A DNA stretch of 25,329 bases from Jimgerdemannia flammicorona. Taxonomy: Eukaryota > Mucoromycota > Endogonomycetes > Endogonales > Endogonaceae. The position numbers were made by a program, and so were the translations under genes. The stretch is taken from positions 1 through 25,329 of the forward strand of contig RBNI01000984.1 in assembly GCA_003990745.1 (NCBI GenBank), read 5' to 3'. The notes under the pieces were generated by a model, which was not told the DNA's origin, searched no databases, and was given only the letters and a program-made list of their open reading frames with translations. Each line of letters starts with the position of its first letter. Position 1 is the first letter of the stretch. Shown piece after piece: positions 1 to 9,911 of this stretch.

Positions 1-1323
1 AAAAAAAAAAAAAAAAGAGCAGTAACATCAATACTGCAATATCAAATATTATTATTTGCTAGTGAGTGTTGATTGATGAATTTCCTTTATCCTTCAGCTA
101 ATTTGGTATTTTTATTATAATAGTTTCATTCTAACTTAGCTTTGGCTAGATGTTCTTTATAAATCCTAGGCCTCTTCCTCTTTATGAGCTTTGAATTATA
201 TAAGTCATTCTGCAAGTATTGACAGATATTGCATAAATTGGTTCTTGGACTCATGATTTGAATATACAGAGTCAGCTGGTATTATAATTTGTAAAATGTG
301 TCATATTTGAGTATATACAAAGTACTATCTTCTTCTAGGCTAGCTAGAAAGTTCTGATGAATAGACTTGTAACTCATTTCTGCTAGTAAAAAGATAATTG
401 ATTGAGTTACCCAATTAACATTTCTGATTGGGCTGGGTAAGCCATAAACTTTAGCATAATTTAGTAAAAAATTCTTAACAGTAGTAGTAATGTTGATATC
501 AATGATCATCTTGGTTTTTCACTATAGCATTCTCTTCACATTACTGTGAACTTGTAATAAAAAACCATTCTTAAGCAAGTGATTTTGAATATTTTCAAAA
601 TAATTATAGCTAATGTTAAGCATATTGAGTTAGTTTTTTTTGGCAAAGAGGTGTATTATGATTTCAGCAATAGATTGTTCTCTTATTGACCTGAGTCTTG
701 TTCTTAGATGTTGACTAGTATTGATCACTCCTCCATCTATGGTCTTGAGTTGAGCCATTAAAAAGATATCTTGTTCTGACTTGTTAAGCACTTGAAAGGC
801 TTTGTACATCTTGACAAATTCATCTTGAGGTATCTTAGTCAAACAACTGCAGCCACAGTCTACTTCTAAAAATTGCAAAACTTTTTCATATTCATTCATA
901 TTTCTGTCATTCACTATATATATATTTTATATATGGTTTGTTCAGTTTTGTTAAATTTCTTCTAGGTAGTATACTTAAAAAATACAAAAATACATAGAGT
1001 TACCTCTATATATATCTTATGCAACTTGCTCTTTAATATTTTCATTTTTTCTTTGATTCTTCAGAAGTTTCTGATAATTCTCACTTCTTAGGATTTAATT
1101 CCTCTTGGCTTCATTCAGAAGTAGTATTTGTATTTCTATTAGAGTTGACATATAGTTGTTGGTAAATTTCATAAATAATCCTCTCTTTATCCAAATATTC
1201 TTGAATAGCTTTAGTGTCAGATAATTTAAAAACATAAGGAGCAATTTTCTCGCCTTGCTCTTGTTTCAAAATGCTACTATAGTTTTTTGGCTCCATCGTG
1301 AATTTGATGTAAACTAGTTTCAT
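1..1323 (-). pseudogene. decayed transposase/integrase-like gene, 3' end beyond window
   Basis: Three minus-strand open pieces read in order as one decayed protein: 1323-1111 (N-terminus, with EYLDKERIIYEIYQQLY), 914-630 (Cys-rich DCGCSC, then DGGVINTSQHL) and 509-282 (NYAKVYGLPSPIR, then MSYKSIHQNFLA). Between 630 and 510 the protein continues only in another frame with stops. Below 282 there is a further Cys pair (LCNICQ) and a basic stretch before position 1. The order (Cys cluster, DGG block, GLPSP-R block, C-x2-C) resembles, from memory, a widespread uncharacterised transposase/integrase-like family in fungi and invertebrates. No DDE catalytic residues are visible, because the C-terminal part would lie left of the window. 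At least two frameshifts and several stops show that it is dead. It is much more AT-rich than the gene to its right. The family assignment is inference. Confidence 0.45.
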
Positions 1324-1340
1324 ATGAATATTTTTATATA

Positions 1341-1787
1341 GGGATGATCCCGTATGTCGTATTATTCTCGGTTAATGGGAACTTCGGAATCAAGTCCTCC
1401 GCAAAATATTTTGGTAGCGACCACTTATAGAGAAACTGGGGTTTCCCCATGCTGTACTACGTGAAGAGCTGTCTTTCAATGTTACGTGCCCTTATAGAGG
1501 AAAGCACGATGGCTGTGGATTATAAGACGGATATTACGTGCGGGGACATTTTCACCTGAGACGAAGGAATCGCGATGAGGCAGAACGACGAGTTTTACTT
1601 TCATATCCGGAGACGTATTATTATAGAAGATCTCGATGAGCACAACGACTAGTTCAGACACATATGGCACATGTAAACGGAAGAAGTATAAACGTATTGC
1701 ACCATACCCCAGAGGCCCTTTCGAGCTTATAAAAGCCAAAAAAAAAAACACCCCCATCCAAAGCCGTAATGACATCTGTCCTCCGCC
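1341..1787. other. intergenic region, no convincing gene
   Basis: This stretch lies between the AT-rich transposase remnant and the stop codon of the 12-exon gene. Base composition changes abruptly near 1340, where a perfect short inverted repeat (GGGAT-G-ATCCC, 1341-1351) sits. A TATA-like TTATAAAA on the plus strand near 1726 is followed by an A-run and a tiny open frame. A 97-codon minus-strand frame (1775-1482) is open, but I recognise nothing in it and it has no conserved motif. It overlaps what should be the 3' untranslated region of the upstream minus gene. I call no gene here. Confidence 0.5.
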
Positions 1788-4712
1788 CTAATCATCTTCT
1801 CTAATAGGAGAGCTGTCCGTGTTAACGCTTGCAACTTTAGCAAGGTTAGTCTTTTTCTTTGGCGCCCTCGACACAGGTTTCAGAAAATCGGGAAGATACG
1901 TTTTGCTCTTCTTGCCCTTCAGAGATATTGCTAGGACATTGGCTGTGTGACTCGCCTTGAGTTTCTCTAATGCCTTGATCGTCTTTGAGAGTTCCAGCTG
2001 AAAAAAAAAAAAAAAAAAAAAAAAATCGTTATTTGATTTGACCATGCAAACAAGGAAAAAAAAACATTCCTCCACTTACTCTGATCGTCCAGAGGAGGTT
2101 GATTGTTGACACGATATGAAAGAGCTTCGAAAACGAGTCAGGAACAACTGCTTTGGCAACGCGTTGCATGACGAAAGTTCCGGCTCACGGCACGCATACA
2201 GTCCAGAGATGAAGTTCATCATCTGTGATTGACATTTTGTTAGACAAAGAGAACAGAGAATACAACTCCGCATGCAAGCAGCTTACCGTGAGCGTGGAGA
2301 AACACCACCTTGATGTTCATAAACTCGTCAACTGATCCATGCGCAAAGAGATGAGCGATCCGACCCAACATGGCCAGACAGCCGTGCATCCCTTTAACAT
2401 GGTCCCATCCTTTCCTTGGCTGGTCGACTAACCCGTAATGACCGGTTGTTTCTAAAAACATAAGCTCGATATTCGATTCACTGATATAAATCACGCCATC
2501 TGCCTTATGCTGCTGTGCATCTTGTTTTTGAAGTCTCTGTATTTCATCAACGGCAATGAGATTGATTTCACCACTGTCAAAGGAGTGTCGTGTTGAATGA
2601 GAATAAAATTTTACATTAAAAAATGAGCAGGTGCACAGTTATAATAACAGGGATACTTGCGGTGAAAACTCAAGATATCCGAGCGTGGGTGCGATCAACT
2701 GATCCACTGCAGAGTAGAGGCACGGCCAAAGTGCAAGGTAATTGTAGCAAGCTTCTGACGACCGGATCTGCGAAACCCTGTCCGGTTTAAAAACGTGCTC
2801 GGCGCTATTAAGACAAAGAAAAGAATTATTAGAAGACCAGGCCAACGCTTATTCATAGACAGTATAGAGATAGATTGTTACTCACAACTGGCCGAATACG
2901 CGATGGAGAAAACAAGCTTCATCTGCGGGTGGCCTTTTCGATATCAGCGTTTCTCGCATGGCCTGTAATGTCGTCTGCAAACCCAAAGTGAATGATAAGG
3001 TTATTGAAAGTTTATGGATTCAATCGGCTGGTATAAAGAGTACCTGTTGAAGAATATTCATGATATACGCCTCGTGTTCGACGAAGCTCTGGTCGCGTCC
3101 ACGAAAGCACTTTTGTAAGGATGCATAGAGGTTCCTTGGCATATACTTCGAGCGAGAAATACCAGTACCGCAGCGGATAATGTTGAAATGTTCGGGGCTA
3201 AGAATTAAAGGCATCGCTGTTATTTCAAAAAGACGAAGTGCAAAACAAGCATTCATACTGTAGGCGACATACCTGCAAATGTGAACAGCATTCTTCTTGC
3301 CTGCCGCAAGACATGTGGCCCACTTGTCCCAATCTTTAACTGGAGGCTCTCCTGCTCATTAGCTTCTTTGGCCGACTCTGAGGCCTTTTCCACATCCGCA
3401 TCCTCTTCCTGTGGAAGACAGATGCTTATAGACATAGCATCGTCAACAGCAGTTATCTCTTTCATCTCATTCCACCTTTCTTCCTCCTAAGCGCAAGAGC
3501 AAAGTTCAATTAATTCCTTTACGTCATAAAACGCAAAACTGATTGTTTAGTTGAATTATTACCTTTCCTGTGTGCTTTGAATTTTCCAAATCTTCAATAT
3601 CAAGGCTTGACGTTCTGGAATATTCGTCGGTGAAGTCAGTGAGTTAGTAAAGCCGGCGAGTTGCCAAGATTGGGCCATTTCCTTTTTTTTTTTCATACCC
3701 ACTCAGAAATTGCTGCCTCGATATTATCCTCAATCCCTTCCTCAATTGGATCCTCACTGGAGAGATCCTCAAAATAATCTACGTTTTTTCGGTTCCTTAA
3801 AGAATAACCATTCTGGTTCACCATCCGTCGCTTGCTGTCGAAATCATCCTCGTCATTGGCTCCATTTTCTGTACCATGTCTATTGCGCTTGGAATTTCGT
3901 GACTCCAGCTGCTGGCTGGAGAAGTTTATTTTCTCCTTTCTCACATCGTCATTTAGTGACGTCTGGTATATGTGCTAGACAAGTCGATACAGTAGGATAT
4001 GATTAATAAACAGTCAAATGCTGATGCAACACTTTCATGCTTACCTCTTCAAGTTTCTCGCTCATTGCCAATATTCTAATCTCGCTGTCGATCCGGGCCT
4101 TTATCGTTGTTTCATTCTGATTGGCAATCCACGGTTCTTCCAAACGTCTATCTCGCTTTAAAAGATAGCAGGATGAGAATGATCAGAAAATTATTTGAAC
4201 AAAAATGTATCTCAACAGCTGCCCGGCGAGACGAGGAAACCCAGGGCGGCGCGTAGAACGCCCTGTTTAGTATCGAACACGCCAGATGCCAGCACCACCG
4301 AGGAAACCCAGGGCGGCGCGTAGAACGCCCTGTTTAGTATCGACCTGGCTCAAAGCCAGGTAGTGCTGGCAACAATTAAGCAGCTCTTACTAAAAAAATA
4401 CTTGCCTTGAACGAGCCCTTCAATTGTGATGCTTTTTTGCCCATTTCAGTCAGGCGCCCGTATTTACATTCAATGTTGTCCAAACACTTCTTGTAGTTGA
4501 AATTCAAGACCCTCGCAGGATCAGACACGCGTAAGCCCCGGTTAAAGGCGCAGTGAATAAAGTTTTTGTATGACCAGTTTTCAGAGGGATAATCGTCAAA
4601 GAAAAGGCAGAGATCTTTTCGTTGAAGTGATCGTTAATGGAGTAGAGTTGTGTATTAGTAAAAGACGCCAGAAATATATTGTACAGAGCAAGGGATACTA
4701 ACCGTCTTGCAT
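1788..4712 (-). CDS. 12-exon uncharacterised protein with PD-(D/E)XK-like core (possibly decaying)
   Basis: I do not recognise a named protein. Proposed exons (minus): 4712-4703, 4614-4406, 4155-4045, 3974-3703, 3614-3563, 3486-3273, 3216-3044, 2974-2886, 2804-2657, 2573-2287, 2222-2080, 1997-1788. The stop is TAG at 1790-1788 and introns are 56-88 nt except intron 2 (250 nt). Phases join cleanly at all junctions but one: exon 9 to 10 is one base out unless a weak GTTTTC donor at 2666 is used. The start is the ATG of exon 1 (MQD-), 10 nt before the first donor. The N-terminal half is charged, with a basic then acidic linker. The conserved core in exon 10 reads KADGVIYISESNIELMFLET, then a HYGLVDQPRKGWDHVKGMHG block. 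D...ExxxxE spacing resembles PD-(D/E)XK nuclease-like proteins, an inference. Exon 11 (DDELHLWTVCVP, TGA, AGTFVMQRVAKAVVP) has an in-frame TGA at 2187-2185 with frame preserved on both sides, so the gene may be a recent pseudogene. From memory this core matches large hypothetical families in Mucoromycota. Confidence 0.6.
2001..2025. repeat. A25/T25 homopolymer at an intron acceptor
   Basis: On the minus strand an uninterrupted run of 25 T lies directly before the CAG acceptor of the last intron (1998-2079). It acts as an extreme polypyrimidine tract and will be length-variable. Confidence 0.85.
4156..4405 (-). other. GC-AG intron of the 12-exon gene
   Basis: The upstream exon ends ...TTCAAG and the intron begins GCAAGT, a perfect match to the GC-donor consensus AAG|GCAAGT. 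The acceptor is TTTTAAAG. Using this GC donor keeps the frame (GSFK joined to RDRRLEEPW); the nearby GT (GTATTT) would create an immediate stop. At 250 nt it is about three times longer than the other introns because it contains the repeat at 4232-4370. Confidence 0.7.
4232..4370. repeat. tandem 45-bp foldable repeat inside an intron
   Basis: Two identical 45-bp copies, 4232-4276 and 4299-4343 (period 67), begin CGAGGAAACCC and end GTTTAGTATCGA. Each contains a 7-bp stem CAGGGCG/CGCCCTG around a 10-nt loop. Copy 2 is followed by a second hairpin, CCTGGCT-CAA-AGCCAGG (4344-4360). The segment GCCAGCACCACC (4288-4299) is an imperfect inverted repeat of GGTAGTGCTGGC (4359-4370), so it can enclose copy 2 and the hairpin. 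It is GC-rich within an AT-rich intron. It may be a small non-autonomous element or structured RNA; neither is shown. Confidence 0.8.
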
Positions 4713-5041
4713 TGCTCAGCAAGATTTCTTCCCGGGGGGAACAAAGCGAGAGAGAAAGGAAGGAAGGAAAAAAACGCGGGATGAAAAAAAAGACGTGTTA
4801 TTTTTTGTGATGATGACATCATACATAGTAACAGCCATTTAAGGGGTTATTCTAATCAGATTTTTAAGCCACCAATATTTTGAAGCACTTAAGCTACCGG
4901 ATTGGCACGTGCCTCAGCCATTTTTGTAAATAAATATTTATCGCACACCACCTTCGAGTACATTTGCTGGGTTCACTGTTCACTTTTGCGTTGTCGCGCG
5001 TTTTTTGTGTGGCGTCTTCGCCATTCTACCACAACGTCGAA
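4713..5041. promoter_or_regulatory. shared upstream region of two divergent genes
   Basis: This 329-bp stretch lies between two divergent start codons (4712 minus, 5042 plus), so it should hold both promoters. It contains a palindrome TGATGACATCA (4811-4821) resembling a CRE/ATF-type bZIP site, an AT-rich TAAATAAATATTTA block near 4927-4940, and a purine-rich stretch on the plus strand at 4744-4790. No core promoter can be assigned with certainty. Confidence 0.4.
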
Positions 5042-5882
5042 ATGGCGTCCGAAATTGCACGTCCAAACCTGATTACGCGTCCGGTTTTCGAGGTAATGAT
5101 ATTCTGCCGTGATAGTATAGGGAGGTGGTAATTATAAAGAGGACTTTAGACGACGTCTTGTTTACATATTTGATTTACTTCAACAACACGCCGTGCTTTT
5201 TTTACCGTCTTTCTCGTGCTTCGTTCACACGATTTCTAACTTATGTTCAATGCTTTTTGTTTACATTCGCCTTCCTCCCTTCGCTATGCCTACTATCCTT
5301 CACTGACCGGTAATGGAGGCTGCCAACCAGGCCTTCGACTCACTTTATGGAGGTAACCGCCTGCAGCTTTTTAACGTAGAACAACCACTCACCCTCTCAA
5401 TGGAGGAGTTCGAAACAGAATGGAAAACTGTTGACAACGTCTGGGTTCAGTTCGGCACAACCAAATCTCTGAAAAAAGATCCCTCTGAATGGACAAAATC
5501 CTATGATTGCCGATTCAAAAAACGCCAGGTGTCCTCAACCAGAAATCCAGATCTGCTCACCATTAAATGAAGGAAAGCAAGTCAACATAAGCCAGATCTC
5601 TGTGAAGCTCAAATTACTGTAACTCTGAAGAATGGCATTGTGACCATCTGCAAGATATGTACTGATGGTCTTAATCATACTCATGATCTTAAAACAAGTG
5701 ACATTAGAAAGGCATTAAGGGTAGTTATTAAGTTTATTGAGGAGGAGGTCAAGAAGAGTTATTATTCACCTGTTGTTAAGGAAGTTGTTATTGAGAAATT
5801 TAAGAATAAGTAAATAGGTATTGAATATCTCTAGCTTAAGAAGGTTTTTAATACTCAACATAAAGTTTATGGAGGACTTAAT
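5042..5882 (+). pseudogene. N-terminus of a Mutator-like transposase with CCHH (FLYWCH/FAR1-type) zinc finger, broken
   Basis: Proposed exon 1 is 5042-5092 (MASEIARPNLITRPVFE). A GTAATG donor at 5093 starts an intron to 5318 and exon 2 resumes in phase (AANQAFDSLYGGNRLQ). An alternative start is the ATG at 5313. The frame crosses an in-frame TGA at 5568-5570, runs through NHTHDLKTSDIRKAL, meets TAA at 5811-5813, and recognisable protein continues in the same frame to about 5882. A finger can be seen: Cys 5508, Cys 5601, His 5676 and His 5682, the C..C..H-x-H layout of the WRKY/GCM1/FLYWCH/FAR1 superfamily that sits at the N-terminus of many Mutator-like (MULE) transposases. The catalytic half is missing because LINE copy A begins at 5922, so the gene is a truncated remnant. 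The MULE assignment is inference; an exapted host DNA-binding protein is the alternative. Confidence 0.5.
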
Positions 5883-5921
5883 ATATTATATATTGGTCTT
5901 ATTTTGTTGTAATTTGATCTC

Positions 5922-7626
5922 TTTTTTTTTTTTTTTTTTTATAGTTACTCAGACTTCTCTTTATTATCTTATTAAAATTTCTATTTATTTTATATATATT
6001 ACAGTATTCACTCTTAACTGATATTTTTAGAGAGTTCTTTTCCTCTATCTCTTCCCCCCTACTTCTTTTTGATGAAAGATTACTTTGTCTAATACTATCT
6101 CTATCTACTCACTATTCTGTTTATAAATTTCTTCTATTAAATGATAATGTCACTCACTCTGGGGCCCCCAGTCAACCTACTACTCAGTTAGCAGATCTCT
6201 TAACAACTTCTCTCATCTTAATAACCTCTTCTGTATACTTATCTGTCATCTTTCCTCGAAAACAAAGAGCTAATATTCAGCCAACCTTACCCATACTACT
6301 ATAATCTATCCTACAGTAAGTTATCCATTGCTAACACCTCCTACTAATTGAGATTTCAAATTCTCCCAGTGACCTCTCTCTCCATCTGGCCTCTTCTTTA
6401 TACTTAGCCAGTCTCCTATAGCTATTCAAAAATCCCTCAAAACCTTACACTCTTCTAGCCAATGTTTTGATATTTGTACAAATCCCCAAGCTTGTCCTAT
6501 ATTATAACACTCCTCACAATCCAGGCAGCCACTATCTACCAGATATCCAGTATGAAAATTCAGCATGATATTTCTCTGTAGCATCTGTCATCATACTATC
6601 CAGAACTTAGGAGAAAGCCACCTCCATATCTCAGCACTCTAAGACCAGATTTCTACCTAATCCCACTCCTCACCAATCCTCACTGCCTGCCAACTACTTG
6701 ACCAAAGATCCTGGCCAAGCTCTCACTAATACTCTATACCATTACTAAAATCAAAATTAACAAGCAGAGCCCCCCCAGAAGCAGTCAGTCTCATTATCAC
6801 ATAGCTGGACCTCACACTACCTCTCTCTTATCACATTGTCAGTACAAGCTTATCTGGTGTGCCCCATCTACTATCTCTCACCAGAAGCTCTTATACTATA
6901 GGCATTGGCTTCCATTTAGACCTACCAGAGAGAGCAAATCTCCTGAGGACCCCTAAGGGGAGAATCTCATCTCCTATACTTTCTACATTAGTAGTACCCA
7001 GCCTCCTCCCTGTAGTTCAACAGCCCTTTTCAACCACCAAGCTCACAGGTAGTGTAGCTGCTTAGGGAAATCCACCAGTCTTAGTTCTCTCCTAACCACT
7101 GATATCATAAGGATATCTCAACTAATCTGGAACCTCCTCCCTACCCAAATCTGATCCCTAGCTAGTTTCATCAGTCTCTTCACCACCTAGGCTAGAAAGT
7201 CCAAGTGATAGGTCACATACCATAGCTTGGAGAACCAGTAGATATTCAGAATCGACACCCACCCTACCAAAGAGATGTAGTGACCCCCCCAATCCCTAAG
7301 AGCCTCCTCCCAAATGGCCACCCTCCTCTCTCACTATACTCATGGTAAAACAGATCCATATACAGAAAGAAAGATGCCCAGATACTATACTATCTCTCTT
7401 ATAGGGACAATTGTTCCAATGATGTCTCCTCTCACCAGCTCATTCCCTAATACTATTATCTCATACTTATGCTAGTTGAGTTTTGCCCCAGAGTATACCT
7501 CATACCATTTGATGGTCTCCTTAAGTATCTCTATATCTGCCACTGATCTAAGTCTAACCACTATATTATCTGCAAAGACCCCTACCTTCTACACTATACT
7601 GTATATAGAGAGTCCTACCACATTGT
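5922..7626 (-). mobile_element. LINE copy A, 3' half (reverse transcriptase to poly(A))
   Basis: A 19-nt T-run (5922-5940) followed by ATAGTTACT matches the poly(A) junction of LINE copy C (poly(T), then ATAGTCACT), so this is the 3' end of the same family on the minus strand. Homology to copy C continues through the C-terminal zinc-finger region to the RT palm at 7440-7620. The catalytic box here reads F-A-D-N (7565-7576) instead of FADD, so the second catalytic Asp is lost. Many stops and frameshifts remove any long ORF. Homology to the family's RT stops near 7626, exactly where the 5' end of LINE copy B starts. The missing 5' half was therefore either never copied or lies beyond copy B, outside the window. 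Confidence 0.8.
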
Positions 7627-7707
7627 TACCTTTCTTCTGTACAATTTGCATTACTCAAACTTCAAGCAACAGTTTTCAAAACAACTTGGAGAAAAGGTAC
7701 CATAAAA

Positions 7708-9734
7708 ATGTCATTGAGCTAGAGTTCTGATGGGCATGCTGGGTTGGGTGGACCTGGGGCTTTCGGCTAGCAGCATGTGGGGAGAGGGTATAGATTGAGA
7801 ATGGGGGCCTTTGGAAGGTTGAAGGGGGGTGGAGGCTCTGGAGGAGGACCAGTGTCTGGCAGATCTAGGGGAAGGCCTGGTCTCTCCAGCTTTACTGACA
7901 AGGTGAAGGCAGGTGGATAGCCTGCTGGAACCAGGACTGATACTGCTGAGAGAAAAGGCAAGGCTAGCATCAGGAGAGAGAGTGGCCCTCAGGGGGGAGA
8001 TGAGAGCATAGGGGCTGAAGGGGCTGTGGCTGGGGGTGTGACTGTTGATGGGAGTATGACAGAAGATCAGGAAAAAAAATAGATATAATGGCTGATGGCC
8101 AGGTAGGGCAGGGGTTCCCAATGCGGAAGGGGGACTTGATGGATAGTATAATAGGGCTGGCAGTATCCCCATTGCTCAAGAAGTCGATCTCAGAGTTTGC
8201 AGCTATCTTGTGCTTTCGGGGCTTGGTGGTGACAGTGAGGATGGTTCTGGGGCTTATTTCAAAGCAGGTGGCTGGGGCAGCTTCAGTGAAGTTCCTGAAG
8301 GGTCTAGAGGGGGTTGAGGTTGGCTTTGAGGAGATGGGCTCACTGGATGAGGCTCTGAAGACTAGAGTAGTGGTTGGGGAAGTAGTGGTCCCCATGGTAC
8401 AGTACTTAAGGTAGAACCCCAGGGTGGTATAGCTTCTGGTGAGGGGGGTGCTGATGGTGATGAAGGAGGAGACTAGGAGAAGGATAGAGGAGGTGATGGG
8501 GGAGTATGGTGACATAGTAAACATTGACTTTCAGATGTGGGAGGGGACCACATTCAGGATGAGTGACATCAATATCAGAATTCGGCTGGTGGGAAAGGAG
8601 GCTATAGGGAAGATGAGTGACTGGCCCTCAGTGCTAATATGAGGGGCTTTTGTCTGTAAGATGTCGAGGATGAAAGGGAGTGAGGAGGAGGAGGAGGACT
8701 TGTTGGAGACTCTGAAGGAGTTGAGTAGTACAGTTGAGAGGAGGGCAAAGGCCTGGAGAGTGTTTGAGGAGTTGACGCATCTGAAGATTATAGATGAGAG
8801 GCATATTCGCACTGACAAGAGGCAGTGGGAGCGGGCTCAGGGGTACAGGAGGCAGAGGGAGCTTTTGGCGAGTATGAAAGGAGGAGCAAAGAAGAAGGTA
8901 AATGGGGCTGACGAGTCTGGAGGCATCAAAGCCAGCATCTGGGCTAGCAAAGGAGGAGAGGAGATAGCAGCAAACAAGGAAGAGGCTGGGAAGGCACTGG
9001 GCAAGGATCCCTATGCTGATGGTACATTCAAAGTTTGAGAGGAGAATTTGAATAGTACCCCCCCTCTACTTATCAGGAGGGGTCCAGTTGAGAAGAGAGG
9101 GGAAGCAGAGGATGTGCTGATGCAGGGGGCCCAGCAAGTTCACTTTGGGGTCCCAGATGTGGTAAAAGGGGGACAGGTGGTGGTGGTTGGTGAGGATGAG
9201 CTGGTGGATATCCCAGAGGAGGAGTGGGATGAGGCTGCTAGTGTAGGAGCTGATACCATGATACTGGATGCAGGGTGGCCAGGGACTCCTGGAGAGAAGG
9301 AGGTGGGGAACCTGCTATAGATGAGCAAGGTGATAGATAATCTTACAGCTGAGGTATTGGAAGAAGTTGACCTATGTGTGATGCCAGAGGAGCATTGGGC
9401 ATGGATTCTATATAGGGATGGAGTGGTGGAGGCATTGAAGGCAGAGATCCTTACAATTTTCAAGGAGAAGGAGAGATATGTAGTGGATGAGGGGAGAGAG
9501 GCTGAGTTGGTAACTGTTACTGGTAAGCGGGCTGCCTATTGTTGGGCAGAGCATCATGGGTTGCAACTCTGGCAGAAGATATACCTGGAATACTAGGAGG
9601 ACTTCAAGGAAAAGGAGGATGGGGTGATGGTGGAACTTCTGGCTAGGTTGGAGGCATGGGTGACTGAAGAGAAGGCACTGACTACAGAACATGACTTGGA
9701 TTTGGCACAGGAGGAGCTGAATGCGGATTTGTAG
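7708..9734 (+). pseudogene. LINE copy B ORF1 protein
   Basis: The start ATG at 7708 aligns with the ORF1 start of copy C. From 8088 to 9734 the protein stays in one frame interrupted only by stop codons (for example at 8415, 8640, 9036, 9318 and 9594), most explained by TGG or CGA codons changed to TGA/TAG when copy C is compared. One indel lies between 7708 and 8088. Visible parts: a middle block with GEYGDIVNIDFQMWEG and INIRIRLVGKE that may be an RRM-like fold (inference), an acidic helical segment (EEEEEDLLETLKELSSTVE) likely to be coiled coil, and a C-terminal Trp/Glu-rich helix (CWAEHHGLQLWQ). ORF1 proteins of LINEs bind element RNA. No CCHC knuckle is visible. The terminal TAG at 9732-9734 sits at the same place in copy C, so it is the true stop. 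Confidence 0.75.
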
Positions 9735-9906
9735 AGGGGGAGATTGATAAATAACATTATTCCTTATAAACAGTACAACTAGTATTTTTTCTCTAAATAT
9801 GAATGGGTTATGGAGATCGGGGTGGCATAGGAACATTTTTACTTAGCTTAAGGGATTGAAGGCTAATCTCTTCTTACTGCAGGATGTATGGTGTGAGAAT
9901 GAGAAA

Positions 9907-9911
9907 GATCA
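9907..9911 (+). repeat. 5-bp target-site duplication (left) of the gypsy element
   Basis: GATCA immediately left of the 5' LTR; the same GATCA follows the 3' LTR at 21864-21868. Removing the element and one copy restores the LINE ORF2 frame. Confidence 0.93.

Larger units (their letters stand above)
7627..9911 (+). mobile_element. LINE copy B, 5' segment (5'UTR, ORF1, start of ORF2)
   Basis: The 5' end is set by comparison with copy C: both begin ACCTTTCT, share a CATT-CATTAC stretch and GGAGAAA-GG before the ORF1 start. The segment holds ORF1 and the first 40 or so codons of ORF2, and is cut at 9911 by the gypsy element. It resumes in frame at 21869. GA-rich on the sense strand, hence the long Pro/Ser-rich antisense frames, which are shadows. 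Confidence 0.85.

Noticed and set aside
1482..1775. 97-codon minus-strand ORF with a hydrophobic start
   Set aside because: No recognisable motif, lies in the expected 3'UTR of the upstream gene, and no codon or homology support is visible.
3281..4006. Plus-strand ORFs across 3281-3490 and 3710-4006
   Set aside because: They are antisense to exons with consistent splice sites and phase on the minus strand.
4232..4370. CRISPR-like array
   Set aside because: Only two repeat units, with one 22-nt spacer, in a eukaryotic intron and with no cas genes.
7711..8524. Long Pro/Ser/Leu-rich minus-strand ORFs over LINE copy B
   Set aside because: They are antisense shadows of the GA-rich ORF1; the plus frame has homology to copy C, the minus frames do not.
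5922..9911. Head-to-head LINE A/B arrangement as a twin-priming inversion of one insertion
   Set aside because: Twin priming would split one element without duplicating regions, but copies A and B both contain the RT palm and the C-terminal region, so they are separate insertions.
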